Below, one piece after another: positions 37,318 through 45,730 of a stretch of DNA of 64,000 nt. The notes under the pieces are model-generated. The model had not been told where the DNA came from, did no database searches, and saw only the letters and a program-made list of their open reading frames with translations. This DNA is from AV69 sp963742315 (lineage in GTDB: Bacteria; Verrucomicrobiota; Verrucomicrobiia; Chthoniobacterales; UBA10450). Made by a program: the position numbers and the translations under genes. Within the stretch, counting starts at the first letter, position 1, and each line of letters opens with the position of its first letter. The DNA is taken from positions 496,001 through 560,000 of the forward strand of contig CAVULE010000001.1 in the NCBI GenBank assembly GCA_963742315.1, written 5' to 3'.

Positions 37318-38937
37318 ATGCAAGCTCCCGGAACAGCTTCGTTAAACTCTCCGCCGAAGTCTCAAACGAACGAGGCAGGCAAACCAGCGCCACTATTATC
37401 TATTCTCGCCCTGCGTGAACGTTATCGCGACGAATACTGGCGCAAACACGATCCCATCCTTGCGGACCGTTTGTTTTGGCGCGCACAAACGTTCCGGCAC
37501 ACTGTCCATTTGCTCCCTGGCCAGACGGTTCTTGAACTGGGCTGCGGCGAGCTCCGATTCACCCGCGCACTCTTGCAGGTCTCACGCAAGGAGAATCCGA
37601 TTACAGCAGTTACATTCCAGCCAGGGCCGGCCGTGGCCGCAGATGTTTTTCCGAATGTCGAGTTAATCCAACTGCAGGAGTTACCCGGTGCGCTTGCCGG
37701 CCGCCAGTTCAACTACGTTGTGGCTATGGATTTGCTTGATCGCAGCACTTCATCAGAGCTGCTCGCAGTAGTTTACAATCTGCTCGCGCCCGGGGGAGAA
37801 CTTGTGTTTTATGAGAGTAATCCGTGGAATCCGGTCTACAAGCTCAAGGGAGCGTTGCTGGGATTGATGGGCAAACGTGACCCGCGGAACTTGATTGATC
37901 GCCCGGGTCTCTACGAACTGCTTTCCGAAATCGGTTTCATCCGAGTGTATGCAGTATTTAACGATTTCGTCTTCGCCCCGCTCACGCGCGCGTTAATCTG
38001 GTTCCTGCGCAACTTATCCATTCTTCTGGAAAACACGCCCATTCTGCGCCGAACCGCGGGATCAATTTTGGTGCACGCGCAGAAACCGCCGGCCGCCAGG
38101 TCTCGGCGTCCGGTTTCGCTGTGCGCGCACGAATCTCTTCGCCGCGCCTTATCGGTAGTTATTCCCTGCCATAACGAGGAGATGAATGTGGGTCCATTGA
38201 TCGAACAGATCCTGCAGTATTACGGCGATTACATTCATGAAATCATCCCGGTAAATGACGGCAGCACCGATCAAACGGGCGCGAAGCTCGAAGAGCTGGC
38301 GCGAGCCGAACCTCGCATCAAACCGCTCCATCGCACTCCGCCCAACGGCGTCGGTCTTGCCCTTGCCGATGGCCTGAAGGCGACAACCGGCCGCTACATC
38401 CTGAGTTTAGACTGCGATTTTCAGCATCTTCTCCCTGAGTTTCGCGACCTTTTCGACCCTGTCGCTGCCGGCCACGACGTCGTCATTGGCAGTCGCTTCT
38501 CGCGCCACAGCGTGCTGCTTAACTACCCATTCGCAAAAATCGTCGCCAACCGCGGTTTCCACGCCCTGGCACTCATTCTCTTCCGGCGCCGGATTCGTGA
38601 TGTAACTAACAATTTAAAGATCATGCGTCGCGAAGTAGTAAACGACTTGCGTTTACATGAACCGGGTTTTGCCGTGAACGCCGAAACGGGCCTGCAACCT
38701 CTCCTCCTCGGCTATGATGTCGAGGAAGTGCCAATTTCCTGGATCAACCGCACTCCCAGCATGGGCGCTTCGTCCTTTCGTCTCGTGAAAGTCGGCGCCG
38801 GCTACTGGCGCGTTCTTGGCGGGTTGTGGCTGAAGCACGTGTTTAACGCAGGCCCATACAAGGATCTGCTGCGCGACTCGCACGTGGAGAAGGACCTTCC
38901 GACACAAGCCGCCCCCGAAACTCCAGCGCTGCGATGA
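37318..38937 (+). CDS. Fusion of SAM-dependent methyltransferase and GT2 glycosyltransferase
   Basis: 539 residues. Residues ~60-250 are a class I methyltransferase (QTVLELGCGELRFTRAL as SAM loop, NYVVAMDLLDRS, LLAPGGELVFYESNPW). Residues ~275-510 are a GT2 domain (LSVVIPCHNEEMNVGPLIEQIL, EIIPVNDGSTDQTG, LSLDCDFQHL, VVIGSRFSRHS). The join is at about residue 255-275 (QKPPAARSRRP). Both halves are complete, so one protein may methylate and transfer in the same pathway, or the fusion keeps the two activities in step. Its start follows the GT-C gene by nine bases and its stop overlaps the next start by four bases. Such fusions are seen in EPS clusters; the substrate is unknown. Confidence 0.88.
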   Translation: MQAPGTASLNSPPKSQTNEAGKPAPLLSILALRERYRDEYWRKHDPILADRLFWRAQTFRHTVHLLPGQTVLELGCGELRFTRALLQVSRKENPITAVTFQPGPAVAADVFPNVELIQLQELPGALAGRQFNYVVAMDLLDRSTSSELLAVVYNLLAPGGELVFYESNPWNPVYKLKGALLGLMGKRDPRNLIDRPGLYELLSEIGFIRVYAVFNDFVFAPLTRALIWFLRNLSILLENTPILRRTAGSILVHAQKPPAARSRRPVSLCAHESLRRALSVVIPCHNEEMNVGPLIEQILQYYGDYIHEIIPVNDGSTDQTGAKLEELARAEPRIKPLHRTPPNGVGLALADGLKATTGRYILSLDCDFQHLLPEFRDLFDPVAAGHDVVIGSRFSRHSVLLNYPFAKIVANRGFHALALILFRRRIRDVTNNLKIMRREVVNDLRLHEPGFAVNAETGLQPLLLGYDVEEVPISWINRTPSMGASSFRLVKVGAGYWRVLGGLWLKHVFNAGPYKDLLRDSHVEKDLPTQAAPETPALR

Positions 38938-40505
38938 GAATCACCGGCACTCATTGGCTGCTTCTCGCAATCGTAATTGCGGCCGTTATTCAGATCTCGT
39001 TAGCACAACGTCATTCGCTATGGGCTGATGAAGTTTTCTCCCTCGCCACCGCCACCGGACACAGCCTGGAACATCCCGCCGCAACAGCCCAACCACAGCT
39101 TGGCGATTTCGTCGAACCACAGGCAGCCGTCCCCGCCGAGCAATTTCGCAGGTATGTCGCACACGAAATGCCGCCGGCCGGCCCGGGACGAGTGATCCGC
39201 GCTGCTCTCCTGTCCGATACCAGCCCGCCTCTCTATTATCTTTTGCTCGACGGCTGGACAATAATCCTTGGCACGAGCGATCCGGCCCTGCTTTTCTTCT
39301 CGATTGTCTGGTCGCTCGCTTCGTTGCCGCTGATTGCAGCCATAGCCAGACGCGTCTCGGGCGAACGCGCCGCGATCACAAGTTGTCTGCTATTCGCCTT
39401 CTCCCCGCTCATCGCCTATTACTCGACCGAAGGGCGAATGTATTCGCTTCTGCTTTTTCTCGCGCTGGCCCTGGCCTGGACATCGCTTGTCCTGCAGGAA
39501 CGCGGGCCGCGCCTGAGCTATTGTTCACTCTGGATTGTCGTTTCACTGGCCGGCTCTCTCACGCACTACTTCTTTTTGTTCCCCTGGATCTCAAACATCG
39601 TCTTTCTCTTTCTCCAACCAGGGAAACTGCCGCGCCGTTGGCTACTGGTTTGCGCAGTCTTCGTCTGCGCGCTGTTTCTGCCGTGGTTCTGGCTGGCCAG
39701 TGGCTTTTCCAAAAATTGGCGAGTGACTCACGATTGGTTGCACATGAGACCGCCCCAGTTTCATCGCGTGCGCGCCTCCGTGGCACAATTCACGCAGTTC
39801 TTTTCTTCCGGCGGTCGCGATCTTTGGCACACACCTCGCTGGGCCAGATTCGCAGCTACTGCACTCTTCACCGCCGCCGGCGCATTCGCTTTATGGCGGA
39901 TGCGCTGGCAATTGTTCAGCGGTAAACGTCTGCTCCTCTGGCTTTGGTTTGCGGCTGCCTGCGGCGGACCGTCGGTGCTTGATCTCATTCAACACACCTA
40001 CACGGCCAATCATCCGCGGTATGCCCTCGGCGGCTTGCCGGCGGCGTGCCTCATCGGCGGCGTGGTTCTCACACGCGCGCCGGCGTACCTGGTCTGGCTC
40101 ATCATTCTAACCTGGGTTCCAAATCTGAGCAGCATTTACCGGCAACGCTCCCGCGATTTAGAGCCGTTCCGCGAACTGGCACAAAAGATCAGCAGCACCG
40201 CTACCGCGTCCGATCTAGTCCTGATGCATTCCATACCCTCCGGAGTTATCGGGCTGGCACGTTACCTGAATACCGATGCGCCTCTCGCCTCGTGGATCGG
40301 TCAGCTCGGCAACCGGCGAATTCCTGATTCCATTAGTGCTTTGGTTCACGGCCATACGCGCATTTTATTAATCAAACTGCACGAGGTGGGCGAACCGGCA
40401 CCCGAGGAAGATTGGTTGCGCGCCAATGGCGTCGTTACGTCGGAACGATGGTTCGAAGGCGCCCGGGTGATAGATTTTAAGCCGCGGAATGGCCAGTCAT
40501 TTTAG
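38934..40505 (+). CDS. GT-C membrane glycosyltransferase (PMT family)
   Basis: 523 residues with many membrane segments. The PMT-type acidic loop is LAQRHSLWADEVFSLATATG, and a second periplasmic element is LLSDTSPPLYYLLLDGW, typical for DUF2723/PMT_2 proteins. The C-terminal soluble part ends with KLHEVGEPAPEEDWLRANGVV. The ATG overlaps the upstream stop (ATGA). The last ~150 residues are repeated in the fragment just downstream. Expected to act on the periplasmic face with a polyprenyl-phosphate sugar; the acceptor is unknown. Confidence 0.85.
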   Translation: MRITGTHWLLLAIVIAAVIQISLAQRHSLWADEVFSLATATGHSLEHPAATAQPQLGDFVEPQAAVPAEQFRRYVAHEMPPAGPGRVIRAALLSDTSPPLYYLLLDGWTIILGTSDPALLFFSIVWSLASLPLIAAIARRVSGERAAITSCLLFAFSPLIAYYSTEGRMYSLLLFLALALAWTSLVLQERGPRLSYCSLWIVVSLAGSLTHYFFLFPWISNIVFLFLQPGKLPRRWLLVCAVFVCALFLPWFWLASGFSKNWRVTHDWLHMRPPQFHRVRASVAQFTQFFSSGGRDLWHTPRWARFAATALFTAAGAFALWRMRWQLFSGKRLLLWLWFAAACGGPSVLDLIQHTYTANHPRYALGGLPAACLIGGVVLTRAPAYLVWLIILTWVPNLSSIYRQRSRDLEPFRELAQKISSTATASDLVLMHSIPSGVIGLARYLNTDAPLASWIGQLGNRRIPDSISALVHGHTRILLIKLHEVGEPAPEEDWLRANGVVTSERWFEGARVIDFKPRNGQSF

Positions 40506-40950
40506 TCCTAAGCTGCGCGCGAGAATTCTGCTGCCGCTTTTCTTCTCGCCCCTGGCATGGATACCAAACATTCGGAGTATCTATCACTTGCGGTCTAGAA
40601 GTGACAAGCCATTTCGTGAGCTCGCACAAGCGCTTCCCTCGTCTGACGGCGTCTCCGATTTGGTCCTTGTTCATTCCATTCCATGGGGTGTTTTGGGTAT
40701 TGTGCGTTATTTCAGCGGTCCTGCTGCGATGCCCTCATGGGTAGGACAGCTTGGTAACCGCCGAGTGCCGGAATCCATGCAGACTCTCGGTAGCGGTCGA
40801 TCTTGTATCTCATTTGTCAAGATTCACGAGGTGGGAGAACCAGCGCCCGAAAAGGATTGGTTGCGCGCCAATGAGGTGGTTGTTGGAGAAAAGCGTATGG
40901 GGGCCGGGAATTTTGTCGAATTCTGTCCAAAGAAAGCGGAAACGTTTTGA
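40489..40950 (+). pseudogene. C-terminal fragment of a GT-C glycosyltransferase duplicated from the upstream gene
   Basis: From ~40540 the frame encodes WIPNIRSIYHLRSRSDKPFRELAQ, then SDLVLVHSIPWGVLGIVRY, then WVGQLGNRRVPES and KIHEVGEPAPEKDWLRANEVV. This matches the last ~140 residues of the upstream protein region by region (WVPNLSSIYRQRSRDLEPFRELAQ; SDLVLMHSIPSGVIGLARY; KLHEVGEPAPEEDWLRAN). The membrane part and catalytic Asp loop are absent. It is a partial tandem duplicate, or the end of a deleted paralogue that recombined with its neighbour. Still in frame, so it may be expressed as a soluble piece. Confidence 0.75.
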
Positions 40951-41123
40951 TGTTCGGCAACGTCGGAAAAGAGCATGCTTCTGTGGTTAACGATATGAAG
41001 GACCTCGGCGGTCGTACCCCAGCTGGGGAACAAGCCTGCAGGAATGATAGGTGAGCTGCTAGATGTGGCGACGTATAGTTCTGGTAGCGGCCGCTGGCAA
41101 GTAATAGAGTAACCTCCTCCGTT

Positions 41124-42095
41124 ATGATCGAACGCACGACGCCGAGTGTGTCTGTAATCATTCCTTGTTACAACCAGGCGCATTTCTTGCCTGAAGCCAT
41201 TGAGAGCGCGTTGTCTCAGAGGAACCGTGCGATAGAAGTCGTGGTAGTGGATGATGGTTCCCGTGATAATATCGCGAAAGTGGCGGACAGTTATTCCGGC
41301 ATTCTATTCATGCGGCAGGAGAATCGTGGCCTGGCGGAGGCGCGTAATAGTGGTTTTCGCGCCAGCAAGGGTGAATACGTCCTTTTCCTCGACGCCGATG
41401 ATCGACTAACTCCCAACGCTGTGGAATCGCACCTGCTTTGTTTCGCGCAACATCCTCAGGCCGGTTTCGTCGTCGGAGACATCGATCACATTACTTTGGA
41501 CGGATCTTATGCCGGGTCGCCACGGTGGCCCCTCCTCGAATCAAACCACTATGAGGAACTTCTCCGAGTCAATCACGTTGCGAACACGATCGCGGTCATG
41601 TTCCGGCGCTCGATAGTTGAACAAGCAGGTGGTTTCAGACAGGACTGTTCTCCGGCGGAGGATTATGAGCTTCTATTGCATGCGGCCCGGCTCGGCCCAA
41701 GTGCACACCACAAAGCAGTCGTTGCGCAATATCGGCGTCACCCCAACAGCATTTCGCGCAAAGGTGCAGTGATGCTGGGTGCGATGAAGCGAGTGATGTC
41801 CTTGCAGCGCGATGAAGTTAAGGGAAATCCAAAGCTACTAAAAGCCTGCCGCGAAGGTGAACGCTACTGGCGCGACCATTTCGGGGCGGCGACGATCAAG
41901 GAAACCTACGCAAAGCTTGCCGCGGGCGCGCCCGGGTCCGCGGCTAGATCATTCGGCGCTCTGCTGTGGTATGTCCGGGGGCGTCTTTTTTTGTTCCCGT
42001 GCAAATACAGCCGACGCCTTTTCAGAGTTGTCAGTCGGCGCTTCCGGCGGATGCCAGAGAGGGACCGTCACACCAGCAAAGTTGCCGGCGGTTAA
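41124..42095 (+). CDS. Glycosyltransferase family 2
   Basis: 323 residues. GT2 signs: VSVIIPCYNQAHFLPEAIESALSQ, VVVVDDGSRDNI, QENRGLAEARNSGF, YVLFLDADDRLTP (DxD) and a histidine-rich acceptor part (HKAVVAQYRRHPNSIS). The C-terminus is basic (RRLFRVVSRRFRRMPERD). It lies 173 bases after the GT-C fragment and opens the group leading to FkbH. Probably a cytoplasmic sugar transferase of the same EPS. Confidence 0.88.
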   Translation: MIERTTPSVSVIIPCYNQAHFLPEAIESALSQRNRAIEVVVVDDGSRDNIAKVADSYSGILFMRQENRGLAEARNSGFRASKGEYVLFLDADDRLTPNAVESHLLCFAQHPQAGFVVGDIDHITLDGSYAGSPRWPLLESNHYEELLRVNHVANTIAVMFRRSIVEQAGGFRQDCSPAEDYELLLHAARLGPSAHHKAVVAQYRRHPNSISRKGAVMLGAMKRVMSLQRDEVKGNPKLLKACREGERYWRDHFGAATIKETYAKLAAGAPGSAARSFGALLWYVRGRLFLFPCKYSRRLFRVVSRRFRRMPERDRHTSKVAGG

Positions 42096-42121
42096 ACGCC
42101 GCAGTGTTGTACGTGGATTCA

Positions 42122-42286
42122 ATGACTGAAATCATAGAACTCGAACGTCAGCTCCGGACCGGATTGAGTAGTAATCGAGCGTCAAATTTGGTCAGCTCGT
42201 TCTTCAGGAAATTGGAGCCAAATCAGCTAATGCATAGGCGAGCAATCCCCACCGGCGCGGCTGTAACTCCTGCGCGCAGACGATGA
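42122..42286 (+). CDS. Possible small protein translationally coupled to FkbH
   Basis: A 54-codon frame from ATG 42122 (MTEIIELERQLRTGLSSN...) whose stop TGA overlaps the FkbH start as ATGA at 42283-42286. The first half looks helical; the end (HRRAIPTGAAVTPARRR) is basic. I recognise no family. The overlap and position are the only support, so it may be a leader for coupled translation or a chance frame. Confidence 0.3.
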   Translation: MTEIIELERQLRTGLSSNRASNLVSSFFRKLEPNQLMHRRAIPTGAAVTPARRR

Positions 42287-44118
42287 CCTTGGTTCGTCAT
42301 TGGATACGCAGTTTTCCGGACGCGCAGAAGGAAGCGACCGCGGATGCGGTCGAGTCCGCGAGTCTGGCAAAGATTCACCGGGCTTTACACCTGTTGGAAG
42401 ACATGGATCAGGATCAGCGCGGTCCGATCTTGGATGTAGAACTACTCAGCACTTTCAATCTCGAGCCCATCCTTCCGGTAATACAGTTCGCTCTCAATTG
42501 CATACCCAGTCGGGCGCGTCTGCGTTTGGCGCCACTTGATGCGATAGAAGCGCAACTTTCGCAGGAGTCAAAGGAGCCGCTCCATGCCCGAATTATTCTC
42601 TGGCGAATCGAAGAAGCGCTAGCTGATTTATTGTATCCTTATACGACCGGCTTTCCGGCAAAAATTGCCGGCTGCATCGATCAGTTCGGCCAAAGACTGC
42701 AAAGAGTAGTAGCCCTTCATAAAAAGAATGCTCACGGCGTTCCTTTGTTTCTATCGACAATTCCTCTCCCAGTACACTTCGCAAATAGTGTGTCCGCATC
42801 TCAACATTGGGCTGGGCTCTTTGGCCTGGTGGGGCAAATCAATCAGAAAGTTTATGAAATCGCGACGCGTGAAAGCGGCGTTTACGTCCTGGACATGGCG
42901 GTATGGGCGGCGTCTGAGGGCAGGGGACACTCAGATGCGACGCTGGATTTTATGGCGCGACAACCCTTGAGCGCCAAAGGACAGCTGGCATTCTCATTAT
43001 TTCTGGCGCGTTGTCTTCGCCCGTTAATTATCCCAAGGCGAAAGGTGCTGGCACTCGATCTGGATAATACACTTTGGGGAGGTGTGGTGGGCGAAGATGG
43101 GGTGGCTGGCCTAAAGCTCGGCCACGAATTTCCCGGCAACGTGTATTTGCGGATTCAACGGGAGGTACTCGAGTTGCGAAACCGTGGAGTATTGCTGGTG
43201 CTGCTTTCCAAAAATAACGAAGCGGATGTTCGACAGGCTTTTGATTCGCTGCCGGAGATGCTTTTAACGTGGGAGGATTTTGTCGTGCGCAAGATCAATT
43301 GGGATGGTAAGCATCGGAATCTGTGCGACGCCGCTCGCGAGCTAAGTCTCGGTCTGGATAGCTTCGCGTTCCTGGATGATTCTGATTACGAGAGAGAACA
43401 GATGCGCCAGTTTATACCTGAAGTATTAATCGTGAACGAAAGCTCGGATCCGTTACATACGCTTTACTCCTTGTGGGAGACCGATGCTTTTGATTCGTTA
43501 GTTGTCAGCGAAGAAGATCGCATCCGGCAACATGATTACTCAATCCGCCAGGCGAGGAACGTAGAGGAACACCGTGATGACCTTGCGGCGTTCCTGCAGT
43601 CGCTGGAAATGGAAGCGACGGTCGAAGAGATTGGCCCGGGAAACCTGGAACGCGTGGTGGCGATGTTAGGCAAGACGAATCAGTTCAATTTGACGACGCG
43701 GCGCCATTCACGCGCGGAAGTGCAGGCAATGTTGGAATTACCGGGTGCGATTCCGCTCGCGCTCCGGTTGCGCGACAAGTTCGGAGAGCAGGGGATTGTC
43801 GCTCTCTTGCTGGCGATCCCTGGCGAGGGGGAAGGGACGCTCAAAGTTGATAGTTTCCTGGTCAGCTGCCGTGCCCTGGGCCGTGGAGCGGAGGATGTTC
43901 TTTGGACGACGGTAGTGAACCGGGCGCATCGGGAAAAGGCTCGAAGGCTGGAGGCGGAATATCGTGCCACGCCGAAGAATGGAATGGTTGCTAATTTGTA
44001 CGAAAGGTTCGGTTTGCAATGCCTTAAAAAAAACGGGTCCACAGCCAGATATCAACTGGAGCCGGTTGAACCACGTGACTTTCCATCATGGATTGTGGTA
44101 AAAGAGAAAAAGGGATGA
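42283..44118 (+). CDS. FkbH-like HAD-IIIC glyceryl-ACP synthase
   Basis: 611 residues, the usual size for FkbH proteins. The first ~250 residues are the SGNH-like N-domain. The HAD core is LALDLDNTLWGGVVGEDG, with the DxDNT nucleophile motif near residue 257. It continues with LLVLLSKNNEADVRQAF, INWDGKHRN and SFAFLDDSDYEREQ, and a C-terminal GNAT-like segment (NRAHREKARRLEAEY; FGLQ) is present. FkbH converts 1,3-bisphosphoglycerate into glyceryl-S-ACP, which serves as a C3 unit in tetronates and methoxymalonyl pathways. An ACP follows with an ATGA overlap, then another ACP and a KAS III-like protein, the same gene kinds as in tetronate pathways. Here they sit inside a glycan locus. Confidence 0.88.
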   Translation: MTLVRHWIRSFPDAQKEATADAVESASLAKIHRALHLLEDMDQDQRGPILDVELLSTFNLEPILPVIQFALNCIPSRARLRLAPLDAIEAQLSQESKEPLHARIILWRIEEALADLLYPYTTGFPAKIAGCIDQFGQRLQRVVALHKKNAHGVPLFLSTIPLPVHFANSVSASQHWAGLFGLVGQINQKVYEIATRESGVYVLDMAVWAASEGRGHSDATLDFMARQPLSAKGQLAFSLFLARCLRPLIIPRRKVLALDLDNTLWGGVVGEDGVAGLKLGHEFPGNVYLRIQREVLELRNRGVLLVLLSKNNEADVRQAFDSLPEMLLTWEDFVVRKINWDGKHRNLCDAARELSLGLDSFAFLDDSDYEREQMRQFIPEVLIVNESSDPLHTLYSLWETDAFDSLVVSEEDRIRQHDYSIRQARNVEEHRDDLAAFLQSLEMEATVEEIGPGNLERVVAMLGKTNQFNLTTRRHSRAEVQAMLELPGAIPLALRLRDKFGEQGIVALLLAIPGEGEGTLKVDSFLVSCRALGRGAEDVLWTTVVNRAHREKARRLEAEYRATPKNGMVANLYERFGLQCLKKNGSTARYQLEPVEPRDFPSWIVVKEKKG

Positions 44119-44369
44119 ACAATAGTGATCCGCTCCAGCGCGTGCTGGTCGACTTTTTCAATCTACCGCCGGAGACGTCTCCTTCGCAGATTACCCAACA
44201 AACTATCGAGTCGTGGGACTCGCTCGCAATGGTGCAGCTAATCGCTGAGTTGCAGGGTGCCTTCGCAATCGAGTTCGATTTGAATGAAATTGAAACGTTG
44301 CGGAGTTATGAAGAAATTAGCCGTGCCCTATCCCGCCAAGGCGTATTGCTTCCAAAAACAACAGCTTAG
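44115..44369 (+). CDS. Acyl carrier protein paired with FkbH
   Basis: 84 residues from ATG 44115, overlapping the FkbH stop by four bases. The phosphopantetheine Ser is in ESWDSLAMVQLIAELQ, followed by FAIEFDLNEIETLRSYEEI. The tight coupling to FkbH is the standard arrangement for the glyceryl-ACP carrier. It differs from the two DSFGILEM-type ACPs of the triads. Confidence 0.88.
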   Translation: MNNSDPLQRVLVDFFNLPPETSPSQITQQTIESWDSLAMVQLIAELQGAFAIEFDLNEIETLRSYEEISRALSRQGVLLPKTTA

Positions 44370-44374
44370 CCAGC

Positions 44375-44659
44375 GTGAATCGGGTTACTCAAGAGCAAGT
44401 CCGCCAATTCCTCCTGGCGAAATATGCCAGGGCGATCAAGCAACTGGGGTTGAATCCATCGACGGTACCGGATGATTTTGATTTTCTTTTTCGTGAAGTA
44501 GTCGATTCTTTCGGCATACTTGAAATGATCATGTCGATCGAAAATGAATTTCACATCAAGCTCGACATGGCGGCGCTGGATGCCGAACAAATCACAATAC
44601 TGGGTCCGCTCTCCCGCTACGCCGCCGAACATGGCCGGGCGAGAGGAGCTCCTCCATAA
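44375..44659 (+). CDS. Acyl carrier protein, DSFGILEM type (second triad)
   Basis: 94 residues from GTG 44375, five bases after the preceding ACP. The attachment Ser lies in EVVDSFGILEMIMSIE; the sequence DAEQITILGPLSRYA matches the ACP at 29773 nearly word for word. Two different ACPs side by side suggest that the acyl group passes from one carrier to another or that two acyl groups are handled. It precedes the KAS III-like gene by 110 bases. Confidence 0.86.
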   Translation: MNRVTQEQVRQFLLAKYARAIKQLGLNPSTVPDDFDFLFREVVDSFGILEMIMSIENEFHIKLDMAALDAEQITILGPLSRYAAEHGRARGAPP

Positions 44660-44769
44660 ATCGCGTGCCCTGTCAGGTCTGACGCCGACGCTTACCTCAC
44701 CGTGGTTCTCTCCCAAGGCTTACTCGGCCGATCGAGCTTTGTCAGATTGCCTGTAGGAGGGTTGGCGGC

Positions 44770-45730
44770 ATGATTCTTCTCTACCAGGACTCGCCTGTTT
44801 CCGTTTATGGATTCAATTATCAGCTCGGTGGTCTTCGTCGGGATCTAACACAACTAAAAAGCGAAAATGTCCTTGCGAACACGGAGGAAACCCTTAGCGC
44901 TCTGGGCTATCGCTACTGTCTGAGCCTCGATAAGAATGAAACACTTCTCTCTTTGGCCGCAAAGCCGGTCACTGCCACACTGGCACAGACGGCAGAGCCC
45001 CGCGCGCTGGTGTTCCAACACTGCCATGCGGAGAGTGCAGTCTTGCCGGTCGAGCCAGGCGACACGGGGTGGGCTTCGCGAAATCACTATTTTGCAGCGG
45101 CAGTACCTGCAGGAATTGAAACTGGACCACGTGCCTTACTTCTGTTCCTTCGCCAGCGGCTGCGCAGGATTCTTGTCGCTCCTGGTAACCGCTGGCGGTC
45201 TTCTTTCCAGCTCAGACGGGCGTGCCGTCGTTTGTGTGATGGCGGATAGCAGGCCAGTGGACCCGCCAGGGCTTTCCTTCGACTTACCGCGAGAGCGTAT
45301 TCTGGGCTCCGACCACAGCTCTGCCTTTCTGGTCGGGCATGAGGAACGTGGTTATCAATTGCTTGGCCTTAACTATTACTCGACGGCAAGGAAGCTGGTT
45401 CCGCTGGTTGAAATTGTTAAACGAACCGTGGAGATGGTGCAAAGTCTTGCCACTGAGCTCCGGCTGGATTTGAACGAAGCGGATATTGCTATTCACTACC
45501 CGAATAATTTCCCGGACGCGTGGAAAATGGTGACGGGCTATTTTCTTTTGCCTCAAATTGAGCATGTCATGGATGAAATGGCGGAGCGAGCGCATTGCGG
45601 CGCAACCGATTCAGTCATTTCGCTGACAAAGTGGCATCGTGGTCAGAGCGGGCGCCTTCATTTTGTCGTCAACTACGGTGTTGGACTCCATCTCGGCGTT
45701 TGTATCTTACGAGAATATGCAAGCATCTGA
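44770..45730 (+). pseudogene. KAS III-like acyltransferase, second triad, one frameshift
   Basis: Read from ATG 44770 and across a +1 change at the GG of 45099-45100, this gives ~320 residues similar throughout to the intact copy at 30391. Removing one G rejoins NHYFAAQYLQELKLDHVPYF. Both keep the same catalytic region: Cys in SFASGCAGFLS, His in AIHYPNNF, and GATDSVISL where FabH has an Asn. The broken frame contains a stop at 45249, so the uncorrected product would lack Cys and His. The intact paralogue could supply the function. The last 14 bases overlap the next gene. Confidence 0.78.

Noticed and set aside
234..45100. Programmed +1 frameshifting to explain the repeated +1 breaks
   Set aside because: No shared slippery codon, stop context or stimulatory structure is seen at the sites, and the genes are unrelated.
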